Made by a program: the position numbers and the translations under genes. From NCBI GenBank assembly GCA_963674545.2, contig CAXXFB010000001.1:248001-312000 (forward strand): 64,000 nt of DNA, written 5' to 3'. The DNA is from JABGQS01 sp963674545. GTDB lineage: Bacteria; Bacillota; Clostridia; Christensenellales; SZUA-584. The notes beneath the pieces were generated by a model, which had not been told where the DNA came from, searched no databases, and worked only from the letters and a program-made list of their open reading frames with translations. Shown in pieces: positions 56,819 through 64,000 of the stretch; position 1 is the first letter of the stretch, and every line of letters begins with the position of its first letter.

Positions 56819-57436
56819 TCAGAACATTCGCAGAACGCCAATGACTTTGCCGAGGATATCTAGCTCTTTTGCGTAAATAGGCTCGTAATTTTCGTTTTCC
56901 GGCTGTAGGCGGATTCTGTCTTTTTCAGCAAAAAACCTTTTAACGGTCGCTTCTTCATCCATCATAGCAACGACTATATCACCGTTGTCAGCAGTTTTCT
57001 GCTTCTTCGCAATAATCCTGTCTTTGTCCATTATTCCTGCGTTTGTCATGCTGTCGCCTTTAACATTGAGTATAAAAACGTCTTCGCTTCCAAGAAGAGA
57101 AAAAGGCAGTGTAATATATTCTTCAATATTTTCGACTGCTGTTATGGGCACACCCGCTGCAACATTGCCTACTACAGGAATAGATACCATTCTTTCACTG
57201 TTTCCGTCTTCACGTGGGTCAGTGCCGAAAAGTATTTTAGTAGTTCTTGGCTTAGCGTTGTTTCTGAAAATATATCCCTTCTTTTCAAGCTGAGTAAGAT
57301 GGGCATGTGCTGTAGAAGTTGACTTAAGATTAAGAGCGTCACAGACCTCCCTGACGCTTGGTGCATAGCCGTTTTTAGATATATAATCTTTCATATACTC
57401 AAATACATCATTTTGTCTCTGAGTCAGTTCAACCAT
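56819..57436 (-). CDS. lexA: LexA repressor
   Basis: About 205 residues; the ATG at 57436 (MVELTQRQNDVFEYMKD) is preferred over a GTG 9 bases upstream that is part of the ribosome site GAGGTGA. Winged-helix DNA-binding domain (YAPSVREVCDALNLKSTSTA), self-cleavage site Ala-Gly in NVAAGVPI near residue 90, catalytic Ser in VKGDSMTNAGI near 125 and Lys in EATVKRFF near 165. It represses SOS genes and cleaves itself when RecA is active. Confidence 0.96.
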   Translation of the reverse strand: MVELTQRQNDVFEYMKDYISKNGYAPSVREVCDALNLKSTSTAHAHLTQLEKKGYIFRNNAKPRTTKILFGTDPREDGNSERMVSIPVVGNVAAGVPITAVENIEEYITLPFSLLGSEDVFILNVKGDSMTNAGIMDKDRIIAKKQKTADNGDIVVAMMDEEATVKRFFAEKDRIRLQPENENYEPIYAKELDILGKVIGVLRMF

Positions 57437-57454
57437 ATTTATCACCTCGCAAAT

Positions 57455-57505
57455 ATAATATCAAATATAAATTACAGTGTCAACGAAAAGGCAAACATTC
57501 GTTTT
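57455..57505 (-). promoter_or_regulatory. lexA promoter with upstream SOS-box-like sequence
   Basis: Minus-strand TTGACA (57483-57478), 17-base spacer and TATTAT (57460-57455). CAAACATTCGTTTT (57492-57505) resembles the Gram-positive LexA box (CGAAC-N4-GTTCG) with two arm changes, and lies just upstream of the -35 box. Confidence 0.55.
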
Positions 57506-57522
57506 GGTATCTAACAGTGTAG

Positions 57523-58545
57523 TTAATCATTTATTCTTACTATACCGGCCGCCTTCTTTCTCTGTTCATCATCTATAGCTGCATAATGTTTCTTAGTTGT
57601 ATTAACGTCTTTATGGCCAAGAACGTCTGCAACAAGGTATATATCTCCGGTCTGCTGATACAGCATCGTTCCGTATGTGCTCCTTAGTTTATGCGGAGAG
57701 ATATCTTTAAGAGGTACGGCGATCCTTGCATATTTCTTTACTAGTTCCTGCAGAGCCCGAACACTCATTCGTTTATTCTGAAGAGACAAAAACATGGGGG
57801 AGGCGGGGGAGTAATCAGGCTTCGTTTTACGCTCTTCAATATACGTAAGAAGTGCTTGCTTTGCTTCTTCTCCTATGTAAAGGAATACTTCATTTCCGCC
57901 CTTTCTTAATGCTTTAAACTGTCTGTTTTCAAAATCGAAGTCATTTACATCAAGTGCAACTAGCTCGCTTATACGAATTCCAGTTGTTAGCAATAGTGTG
58001 AAAATAGCCATGTCGCGAACAAGTGTTCTTTTTTGATATGCCAATTGTCTGCTGGTAAGTCCGGCGCCTGTAGAAACTACATGCATAAGTTTTGCCGCCT
58101 CTTCATAAGTAAGCCGTAATATAGGTTTTTCGTGTATTTTAGGTGTTTTTAGCCTTGTAGTGATATTAGTGCCGATTATTTCTTTGTTGTAATAGTATTT
58201 ATAAAGCGATCTGATTGATGAAAGCTTTCTTGCGATGCCTTTCTCGCTGTTTTGCACAACGGAGTCGTTTTTATAATAAAGCGACAGATACTCCATGTAA
58301 ATTTCCAGATCACGCATAGAAACATCTTCAAGCTGTTTTGCCTGAGTTACAGAACGTCCAAGGTCTTCGTCCAGAAACTTAAAGAACAAACGCAGGTCGT
58401 AAGCATAATTGATTTGTGTAAGCAGTGAAGTGTTCTGTTTGATTCCGCGAAAGAAGTCTAAACAGAACTTCGGCAGAGTATCAAGTACGCTCTGAAGCTT
58501 TTTTGCTTTTTGTATAGTGATTTCATTTTTGCTTTTTTTAGACAT
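57523..58545 (-). CDS. Xer-type tyrosine recombinase
   Basis: About 340 residues; ATG at 58545 (MSKKSKNEITIQKAKKL). N-terminal SAM-like core-binding domain (about 20-130) and catalytic domain with Arg in TTGIRISELVALD near residue 210, the HxxR box SPHKLRSTYGTMLYQQTG near 287, VADVLGHKDVNTTKKHY with the third His and the nucleophile Tyr near 322. Together these form the R-K-H-R-H-Y set. Size and neighbourhood (lexA, rnhA, proC) suggest a resident XerC/D-like or chromosomal integrase rather than a phage one. An 11-bp inverted repeat lies 65 bases upstream. Confidence 0.88.
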   Translation of the reverse strand: MSKKSKNEITIQKAKKLQSVLDTLPKFCLDFFRGIKQNTSLLTQINYAYDLRLFFKFLDEDLGRSVTQAKQLEDVSMRDLEIYMEYLSLYYKNDSVVQNSEKGIARKLSSIRSLYKYYYNKEIIGTNITTRLKTPKIHEKPILRLTYEEAAKLMHVVSTGAGLTSRQLAYQKRTLVRDMAIFTLLLTTGIRISELVALDVNDFDFENRQFKALRKGGNEVFLYIGEEAKQALLTYIEERKTKPDYSPASPMFLSLQNKRMSVRALQELVKKYARIAVPLKDISPHKLRSTYGTMLYQQTGDIYLVADVLGHKDVNTTKKHYAAIDDEQRKKAAGIVRIND

Positions 58546-58610
58546 AATAGGAGGCCTCACAAAAACGGCTTATTTTGTCTTGATTATAGCATATACGGCC
58601 TAAAAACGCA

Positions 58611-58648
58611 ACAACTATGCGCAAAACTTGTCTTTTACGCATAGTTGT
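58611..58648. repeat. 11-bp perfect inverted repeat upstream of the recombinase gene
   Basis: ACAACTATGCG (58611-58621) and CGCATAGTTGT (58638-58648) with a 16-base spacer. It lies 65 bases upstream of the recombinase start. It may be an operator, a recombination core or a hairpin; no T-run follows, so it is not a standard terminator. Confidence 0.7.
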
Positions 58649-58713
58649 ATATACCTAAACCACGCCCCCAAAGGACGAATATTCATATTTATACAGTTCA
58701 ATATAGCTTTTAG

Positions 58714-59169
58714 CTATTCTCCTGTTTCTTCTGATGAGTTCTTTTTTATCTCTCCGGTAGCAAGTTCATCGCATATATTGTTATATTTATCGTCGGAATG
58801 TCCTTTTACTTTTTTATAAACGACCTTGTGCTTTCTCATAGCCTCAAGAATACCTTTCCAAAGATCCTGATTTAAAACATCTTTTTTATTTGTCGTTCTC
58901 CAGTTGTTGTTCTGCCAATTATATATCCAGCCTTTATCAAAAGCGTTATGTATGTAGGCGCTGTCTGTATGAACGGTTAAGCTGCATGGTTCTTTCAATG
59001 CTTCAAGCGCCTTTAGAACTGCAGTTAGCTCCATACGGTTGTTCGTAGTGTCGGGCTCATAGCCACTGATGTGTTTTTCATTGCCTCTGTAGATAAGAAC
59101 TGCTGCCCATCCCCCGGGTCCCGGGTTAAATGAGCAGGCCCCGTCAGTATATATGTTTACTTTCTTCAT
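58714..59169 (-). CDS. rnhA: Ribonuclease HI
   Basis: 151 residues. Catalytic acidic residues: D in VNIYTDGACSFNPGPGGWAA near residue 8, E in NNRMELTAVLKAL near 47, D in LTVHTDSAYIHNAF near 69 and D in KVKGHSDDKYNNICDELA near 130. Degrades RNA in RNA-DNA hybrids. Overlaps the proC stop by 4 bases (ATGA), so it is translated from the proC message. Confidence 0.95.
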   Translation of the reverse strand: MKKVNIYTDGACSFNPGPGGWAAVLIYRGNEKHISGYEPDTTNNRMELTAVLKALEALKEPCSLTVHTDSAYIHNAFDKGWIYNWQNNNWRTTNKKDVLNQDLWKGILEAMRKHKVVYKKVKGHSDDKYNNICDELATGEIKKNSSEETGE

Positions 59170-59978
59170 TTTTGTTCTGCCAGTTGTTTAGATTTATCCG
59201 CACATTTTTTAACAGCTTTAATAACAGTTCCTCTAAAACCGTCTTCTTCAAGCGATTTAACAGCTTCTATTGTAGTGCCGCCTGGTGAACATACAGCGTC
59301 TTTTAGCGCTCCTGGGTGCATTCCGGTATCCATAACCATCTTGGATGCCCCATAGACGGTCTGGGCGGCAAGCGTCATAGAAACGTCTCTGGGAAGCCCG
59401 CACAGCACACCAGCGTCCGCAAGCGCCTCGATGAACATAAATACGTATGCTGGCCCACTGCCGGAAACGGCAGTAACAGCATCCATAAGCTTTGCTGGTG
59501 CATATTCGACTTTACCGAGCGAAGCGAACAGATATTCCATAAAGCCAACTGCTTCTTCGTCTGCAGAGTAAGGCTTTTCAAACACGCTCATGCCTTGTGC
59601 AGAAAGCAGCGGTGTGTTGGGCATCAGCCTTAAAACCTTTTTATCTTCGCCGACAACAGATTTGATCATATCTGCGCTCCAGCCTGCTGCTATAGACACG
59701 ATGTTTTTGCCTTCTGTACAATCCTTTATCTCTTCAAGGACGACAGAAAGTATATTGGGCTTTACAGCAAGCAAGATTATATCACTGTTATAGCAAAGCT
59801 CTTTAACATTCACAGATATGCTTACCGGATAATCATCTTTAAGCGAAGCAGTCTTTTTACTATCAACATCATAGATAAAAACATTACTGTTATCAAGGCT
59901 TCCCTTATCAAAAGCGCCTTTTATAATAGCCTGCGCCATGTTGCCGGCGCCGATAATTCCTAAATTATAATTTTTCAA
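59166..59978 (-). CDS. proC: Pyrroline-5-carboxylate reductase
   Basis: 270 residues. NAD(P) loop NLGIIGAGNMAQAIIKGAF at the N terminus, LLAVKPNI near residue 72 and the signature VSGSGPAYVFMFIEALADAG near 165, with CSPGGTTIEAVKSLEE near 230. Last step of proline synthesis. AGGAGG at 59985-59990 is the ribosome site; the promoter of the divergent tRNA-Trp gene abuts it. Confidence 0.96.
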   Translation of the reverse strand: MKNYNLGIIGAGNMAQAIIKGAFDKGSLDNSNVFIYDVDSKKTASLKDDYPVSISVNVKELCYNSDIILLAVKPNILSVVLEEIKDCTEGKNIVSIAAGWSADMIKSVVGEDKKVLRLMPNTPLLSAQGMSVFEKPYSADEEAVGFMEYLFASLGKVEYAPAKLMDAVTAVSGSGPAYVFMFIEALADAGVLCGLPRDVSMTLAAQTVYGASKMVMDTGMHPGALKDAVCSPGGTTIEAVKSLEEDGFRGTVIKAVKKCADKSKQLAEQK

Positions 59979-59992
59979 TTTAAAACCTCCTA

Positions 59993-60021
59993 TTGACTAC
60001 TATTCTATAATTGTTTATAAT
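59993..60021 (+). promoter_or_regulatory. Promoter of tRNA-Trp
   Basis: TTGACT (59993-59998), 17-base spacer, TATAAT (60016-60021), 18 bases before the tRNA. Confidence 0.85.
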
Positions 60022-60038
60022 ACCTTTTGTTACGTTAA

Positions 60039-60114
60039 AGGGGAGTGGCTCAACTGGTAGAGCATCGGTCTCCAAAACCGAGGGTTGCGTGTTCGATTCG
60101 CGTCTCCCCTGCCA
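60039..60114 (+). tRNA. tRNA-Trp (anticodon CCA)
   Basis: Acceptor AGGGGAG/CTCCCCT, D-loop with CAACTGGTAGAG, anticodon stem-loop TCGGTCTCCAAAACCGA, T-loop TTCGATT, discriminator G, encoded CCA. It stands alone; secE-nusG, common downstream of this tRNA in Firmicutes, is absent. Confidence 0.96.
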
Positions 60115-60134
60115 CATGCAGATCTTTCTGCACA

Positions 60135-60167
60135 AACTGCCGGATTTATAACTGCCGGCAGTTTTTA
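60135..60167 (+). terminator. Terminator after tRNA-Trp
   Basis: AACTGCCGG / CCGGCAGTT stem with an 11-base loop followed by T-run. Confidence 0.88.
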
Positions 60168-60221
60168 TTTTATCGTTTTTTATTTATTCAGTTAGTAATA
60201 ATAAGCCTTATAAAGAATAAC

Positions 60222-61652
60222 CTATACCAAAACTTCTCCTTCAACACCAAGTTCATCAGAATACTTTTCAAGTATCGGTGCAATAAGCGTTTCTATAAAG
60301 CTCTCGGTCTGAGTAGACGCGCATCCGGTGAACTTCACCGGGTCTACGAGGCTGTCAATGTCTGCGTGTGAAAGCAAAAAGCTCATGTCCTGCTTAATAA
60401 GGTCTAGCAGATTGTTATCTAGGCCGGACTGTTTTACTCTTGCGCCTGCCGCCATCGAATACTCACGTATTTTTTCATGCAGTTCCTGACGGTCTCCCCC
60501 ACGCTTTACAGCTTCCATGAGTATGGTCTCAGTTGCCATGAAAGGCAGCTCTTCGTTAACATGTTTCTTTATAACATTTTCGTATACTACCATACCGCTT
60601 GTTATATTCAGATACAAGTTCATCACAGCGTCAATAGCCAGGAAGCTCTGTGGCACTATAAGCCGTTTATTAGCGGAATCGTCAAGTGTTCGTTCAAACC
60701 ACTGTGTTGAAGCCGTTACAGAAGCGCTCAGCGGCATACAGAGCACGAACCTGCATAGCGCCCCCATCCGTTCGCTTCTCATAGGGTTGCGCTTGTACGC
60801 CATAGCAGACGAGCCGATCTGTTTTTTATTGAAAGGCTCTTCGATTTCCTTTAGGTTCTGCAGAAGGCGAAGATCGTTAGAGAACTTATAAGCGCTCTGT
60901 GCGATAAGCGAAAGAGCATTTAGCACTATAGTGTCAAACTTTCTGGGGTATGTCTGTCCAGTAACCGCAAAGGAGGAATCAAACCCCATTTTTTTGCATA
61001 CCAGTTTGTCAAGTTCAGCAACCTTTGCAGCGTCTCCGTCAAAAAGTGAAAGAAAGCTGGCGCCGGTCCCTGTAGTTCCTTTAACGCCTCTCAGCTTAAA
61101 ACCACTAATGATAGTTTCAATGGCTTCAAGGTCGCTTAAAAGATCCTGCATCCAAAGTGTAGCACGCTTTCCTACAGTCGTTAGCTGTGCCGGCTGATAG
61201 TGCGTAAAACCTAGTGTCGGCATGTCCTTGTATTGCATAGCAAAGTCAGCCAGATTAGCTATAACATTTATAAGCTTTTTGCGTACAAGCAGAAGCCCGT
61301 CGCGAATCACTATAAGGTCTGTGTTGTCACCTACATAACAGCTCGTTGCCCCAAGGTGTATTATAGGCTTTGCCTTAGTGCACTGTTCACCGTATGCATA
61401 AACGTGCGACATAACATCATGCCGGACTAACTTTTCACGTTCTTCCGCAACCTCATAATTGATATCGTCCTTAAATTTTTCAAGTTCCCCGATCTGCTCA
61501 TCAGTTATATTAAGGCCAAGCTCTTTTTCAGATTTTGCTAGAGCTATCCAAAGCTTTCGCCAAGTCTTGAATTTCTTATCGTCAGAAAAGTTTTCGGCCA
61601 TGCTCCTTGAAGCATATCGTGTTATAAGAGGATTTTCATAAATATCTTTCAT
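60222..61652 (-). CDS. purB: Adenylosuccinate lyase
   Basis: About 476 residues; the ATG at 61652 (MKDIYENPLITRYASRSMAE) is 8 bases after AAGGA, while an ATG at 61661 lies against that site. The fumarase-superfamily signature GSSAMAYKRNPMRSE near residue 290 contains the catalytic serine. HLGATSCYVGDNTDLIV near 103 and TLGFTHYQPAQLTTVGKR near 155 are the other active-site blocks. It acts twice in purine synthesis (SAICAR and adenylosuccinate cleavage). Twenty-three bases after the dipeptidase gene. Confidence 0.95.
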   Translation of the reverse strand: MKDIYENPLITRYASRSMAENFSDDKKFKTWRKLWIALAKSEKELGLNITDEQIGELEKFKDDINYEVAEEREKLVRHDVMSHVYAYGEQCTKAKPIIHLGATSCYVGDNTDLIVIRDGLLLVRKKLINVIANLADFAMQYKDMPTLGFTHYQPAQLTTVGKRATLWMQDLLSDLEAIETIISGFKLRGVKGTTGTGASFLSLFDGDAAKVAELDKLVCKKMGFDSSFAVTGQTYPRKFDTIVLNALSLIAQSAYKFSNDLRLLQNLKEIEEPFNKKQIGSSAMAYKRNPMRSERMGALCRFVLCMPLSASVTASTQWFERTLDDSANKRLIVPQSFLAIDAVMNLYLNITSGMVVYENVIKKHVNEELPFMATETILMEAVKRGGDRQELHEKIREYSMAAGARVKQSGLDNNLLDLIKQDMSFLLSHADIDSLVDPVKFTGCASTQTESFIETLIAPILEKYSDELGVEGEVLV

Positions 61653-61675
61653 TTGCGCCATCCTTATTTAATAGT

Positions 61676-62584
61676 CTATAAGAATTTTATTATAAACCTT
61701 TTAAAATTACCATAGCAAATTTTCTCTATTTGTTCTTTTGAGTAGCCTCTAAGCTCCATAGCTTCAGGCAGCTTCTGATAATCGGCAGAAGAGTCAAGTC
61801 CTTCGGGTGTATATTGTATACCGCAGAAATCTGAACCGAACCCAACACAGTCCTCTCCTCCAAGTCCCATAATATAATCAATATGCCGAAGAACATCGCT
61901 TATTTTAGCCTCTCCTACACACAAAAACTCCGGGAAAAAATTAATGCCAATGTATCCGTCGCTTTCAATTATATGCCGTATTTGTGCCTTTTTCAAATTT
62001 CTTGGGTTTGCGCAGATGTCATAAACGCAGGAGTGCGTTGCGCAAAGAGGATGTTTATATGCCTTGGCAGCGTCCCAGAACCCATCTTCGTTTAGGTGTG
62101 AAACGTCAAGCGCCATTCGAAGGTCGTTCAGTTTGTCTATAGCATCAAAGCCTTTCTTTTTGATGCCGCCGCTATGCAGGCATCCGCATGCAAATTCATT
62201 CTCATAATTCCATGTCAAGCTGAAGATCCTTGCGCCTGCCTCATACATTTCTTCGATGCGCTTTACTTTACAGTCGATACTATCTGCACTCTCAATGGAA
62301 AGTATAAGCTTTATTTCAGAGGTATCAGCAAAGCTCTCTTGTTTTGTCAGCAGTGATACTATGCCGGAGTGTTCAGAAAGAAAATCGCTGAAGTAATCTA
62401 GCTCATAAAGGCAGTCACCATATCTGTTCTCGTCTTCAGGCGGTATCCATACAGCAAGGTTCTGCATTTTTACTCCGCCGGCTAGCAGCGCAAAGAAGCT
62501 CGATTGGTCATGTATCCTCCCCTCACATCCTCCTAAAGTTCTGTAAGCCAGCAAATCACAGTGTGAATCAGCAATCTTGTACAT
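61676..62584 (-). CDS. Membrane dipeptidase (peptidase M19)
   Basis: 302 residues. Zinc ligands: HxD in KIADSHCDLLAY near residue 8, ALDVSHLNEDGFWDAA near 163, ATHSCVYDICANPRN near 184 with H and R, and the aspartate in CVGFGSDFCGIQ near 247. M19 enzymes cleave dipeptides, including D-amino-acid ones. No signal peptide, so it is probably cytoplasmic. AAGGAG upstream; co-directional with purB. Confidence 0.92.
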   Translation of the reverse strand: MYKIADSHCDLLAYRTLGGCEGRIHDQSSFFALLAGGVKMQNLAVWIPPEDENRYGDCLYELDYFSDFLSEHSGIVSLLTKQESFADTSEIKLILSIESADSIDCKVKRIEEMYEAGARIFSLTWNYENEFACGCLHSGGIKKKGFDAIDKLNDLRMALDVSHLNEDGFWDAAKAYKHPLCATHSCVYDICANPRNLKKAQIRHIIESDGYIGINFFPEFLCVGEAKISDVLRHIDYIMGLGGEDCVGFGSDFCGIQYTPEGLDSSADYQKLPEAMELRGYSKEQIEKICYGNFKRFIIKFL

Positions 62585-62704
62585 CCGACACAGTCTCCTT
62601 TCTTTATAATACTGATTTATATGAAAATCAATATACTTAAAAAGAATAAACTCAATTACAAAGCTGTTAAGACAATAAGTGCTGCTATAACAAAACCCTT
62701 ATAG

Positions 62705-62737
62705 AAAGAAAGAAGAGCCAATTTTTTGACTCTTCCC
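62705..62737 (-). terminator. Terminator of rny
   Basis: Minus strand GAAGAGTC / GGCTCTTC stem with an A/T-rich loop followed by TTTCTTT. Confidence 0.75.
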
Positions 62738-62744
62738 TTAAATA

Positions 62745-64000
62745 CTATTTTGCGTAATCTACAGTCCTGGTCTCCCTTATGACACTAACTTTTATCTGCC
62801 CAGGGTAATCCAGTTCCTGTTCGATCTTTTTGACGATGTCTTTCGCCATAAGATGCATTCCTGCGTCATCCACGTCTTCGGGTTTAACGATTATCCTTAT
62901 TTCCCTGCCCGCCTGTATTGCATAGCAGTTGTCAACTCCCGCGAATGAATTTGCGATTTCTTCCAAAGATTCCAAACGTTTTATGTAGTTTTCAAGAGTT
63001 TCACGCCTTGCTCCCGGCCGTGCCGCAGAGATTGCGTCGGCTGACTGTACAAGTACAGCTTCAACCGTTGTTGCATCGATATCGCCGTGGTGTGCCTGTA
63101 TACAATGAATAACATCTGCGTTTTCACGGTATTTCTTGGCAAGGTCAGCACCAATCTGTATGTGCGGGCCTTCCACTTCATGGTCAACAGCTTTACCGAT
63201 ATCGTGAAGCAGTCCCCCACGTTTCGCAAGCTTAATATTTGCGCCAAGCTCACTTGCCATAACAGCAGAAAGATGAGCAACTTCGAGCGAGTGTTTAAGC
63301 ACGTTCTGGCCATAGCTTGTACGGTACTTGAGCCTTCCAAGCAGCTTTATGATCTCGGGATGAAGGTTATGTATACCAACATCGAAAGCGGCTGCTTCAC
63401 CGGCATCCCTTACCTCTTTTTCGACTTCCTTTTTGGCCTTTTTGACCATCTCTTCGATCCTGGCCGGATGTATCCTGCCGTCTATTATAAGCTTTTCAAG
63501 AGCGATCCTTGCGACCTCTCTTCTTATAGGATCAAATCCGGAGAGTATAACAGCCTCAGGAGTATCATCGATTATAAGGTCGATACCCGTAGCAGTTTCA
63601 AGCGCACGGATATTCCTTCCTTCTCTGCCGATTATTCTGCCCTTCATTTCATCACTGGGCAGTGCAACGACAGATACCGTGTTTTCAGCAACCAAGTCGG
63701 CCGCATACTTTTGTATAGCGTTTGCTATGATGTCACGTGATTTTTTGTCGGCCTCGTCTTTGGCCTTGTTTTCTATCTCACGGACGTAGACAGCCATGTC
63801 ACGTCTTGCTTCCTGCTCAACTTTTTCTATAAGCAGATCCTTTGCTTCATCCGTTGTCATGCCGGAGATCTTTTCAAGCTGCTCGATCTGTTCGTGATAC
63901 GTTTTGTCGATTGCTTCTTTTTTCTTAGTGATCTCTGCAAGTTTGTTTGAGGCCTGCTCTTCTTTGCTCTCAGCGCTGATGATCTTTCTATCAAGCATCT
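62745..64000 (-). CDS. rny: Ribonuclease Y, 5' end beyond the window
   Basis: About 418 of the usual ~515 residues are present; the N-terminal membrane anchor is outside the window. In order: the end of the coiled-coil (EITKKKEAIDKTYHEQIEQL), KH domain (MKGRIIGREGRNIRALETAT, then GIDLIIDDTPEAVILSGFDP), and HD domain with HSLEVAHLSAVMASELGANI and GGLLHDIGKAVDHE. The C terminus is IRETRTVDYAK. It starts bulk mRNA decay at the membrane in Firmicutes. Confidence 0.96.
   Translation of the reverse strand, partial: MLDRKIISAESKEEQASNKLAEITKKKEAIDKTYHEQIEQLEKISGMTTDEAKDLLIEKVEQEARRDMAVYVREIENKAKDEADKKSRDIIANAIQKYAADLVAENTVSVVALPSDEMKGRIIGREGRNIRALETATGIDLIIDDTPEAVILSGFDPIRREVARIALEKLIIDGRIHPARIEEMVKKAKKEVEKEVRDAGEAAAFDVGIHNLHPEIIKLLGRLKYRTSYGQNVLKHSLEVAHLSAVMASELGANIKLAKRGGLLHDIGKAVDHEVEGPHIQIGADLAKKYRENADVIHCIQAHHGDIDATTVEAVLVQSADAISAARPGARRETLENYIKRLESLEEIANSFAGVDNCYAIQAGREIRIIVKPEDVDDAGMHLMAKDIVKKIEQELDYPGQIKVSVIRETRTVDYAK

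Noticed and set aside
58611..58648. Chromosome dimer resolution site dif
   Set aside because: Arms are 11 bp, but the spacer of 16 bases is too long and the sequence does not resemble Firmicute dif as I recall it; kept only as an inverted repeat.
62585..62744. Small gene or RNA between the dipeptidase and rny
   Set aside because: Only the rny terminator is recognisable; the rest is AT-rich without a ribosome-site-linked ORF.
63087..63740. A 217-codon ORF antisense to rny
   Set aside because: It lies entirely within the conserved KH/HD coding region of RNase Y and has no start context or motifs.

Overview
The window looks like a chromosomal segment of a low-to-mid GC, anaerobic Firmicute of class Clostridia. 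The evidence is the gene order mutS-mutL-miaA-hfq-methionine gamma-lyase-like, with lexA close by, plus RNase Y, RmuC, Gram-positive style promoters and ribosome sites, and many 4Fe-4S and molybdenum enzymes. A gut or protein/purine-fermenting Clostridium relative (for example Anaerovoracaceae/Eubacterium-like) is an inference; no 16S rRNA gene is present.

Layout. 1-5.7 kb: the end of a short-chain dehydrogenase, a SanA-like membrane protein, a flavin/ferredoxin protein co-transcribed with a polar amino-acid ABC importer, a small-protein/C_GCAxxG_C_C pair, and a CobW-type GTPase. 5.8-19.0 kb: one 13-kb plus-strand operon, ygeY-ygeW-arcC-ssnA-ygfK-Se-dependent xanthine dehydrogenase-hydA-PLP lyase, ending at a strong terminator. 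This is the anaerobic purine/uric-acid catabolism set. 19.0-27.9 kb: its metal and cofactor supply: a ModE-like regulator, a BtuCD-type (MolBCA-like) importer, a THEP1-like NTPase, MocA, a YheO-type regulator, and a second, three-subunit molybdenum hydroxylase (xdhABC). 28-34 kb: rmuC, a DUF2975/XRE/microprotein operon, a DJ-1 lipoprotein, a yybP-ykoY-type manganese riboswitch in front of a Na+/Ca2+ exchanger-type transporter, a DeoR regulator, tadA, and an orphan pilin-like protein. 34-41 kb: a LysA-like decarboxylase with a TrmB regulator, mscL, an amidohydrolase, a frameshifted acetyltransferase, copA and a TM1266-like regulator. 41-44 kb: an AT-rich accessory stretch, a degenerate tandem repeat sharing sequence with a tRNA end, and seven minus-strand tRNA genes. 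44-64 kb: mostly housekeeping: miaB, a membrane zincin, the mutS-mutL-miaA-hfq operon, lexA, a Xer-type recombinase, rnhA, proC, tRNA-Trp, purB, a dipeptidase and the 5'-truncated rny gene.

How the genes fit together. The 5.8-27.9 kb block is coherent. Molybdenum hydroxylases oxidise purines. MocA makes the cytidylated cofactor, and the importer with its ModE-like regulator probably supplies molybdate or tungstate. Hydantoinase, SsnA, YgeY and YgeW open and trim the rings, and ArcC can recover ATP from carbamoyl phosphate. YgfK is the likely electron-transfer partner of the fused dehydrogenase, which lacks its own FAD domain.

The most interesting observations are the PLP enzyme that replaces classical YgeX, the NTPase inside the molybdenum supply block, the riboswitch-controlled exchanger, the repeat array next to tRNA-Tyr, a Crp-type site at about -61 of copA, and a TrmB-linked operator motif shared by two loci. 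All homology statements come from reading motifs by eye; no database search was run.
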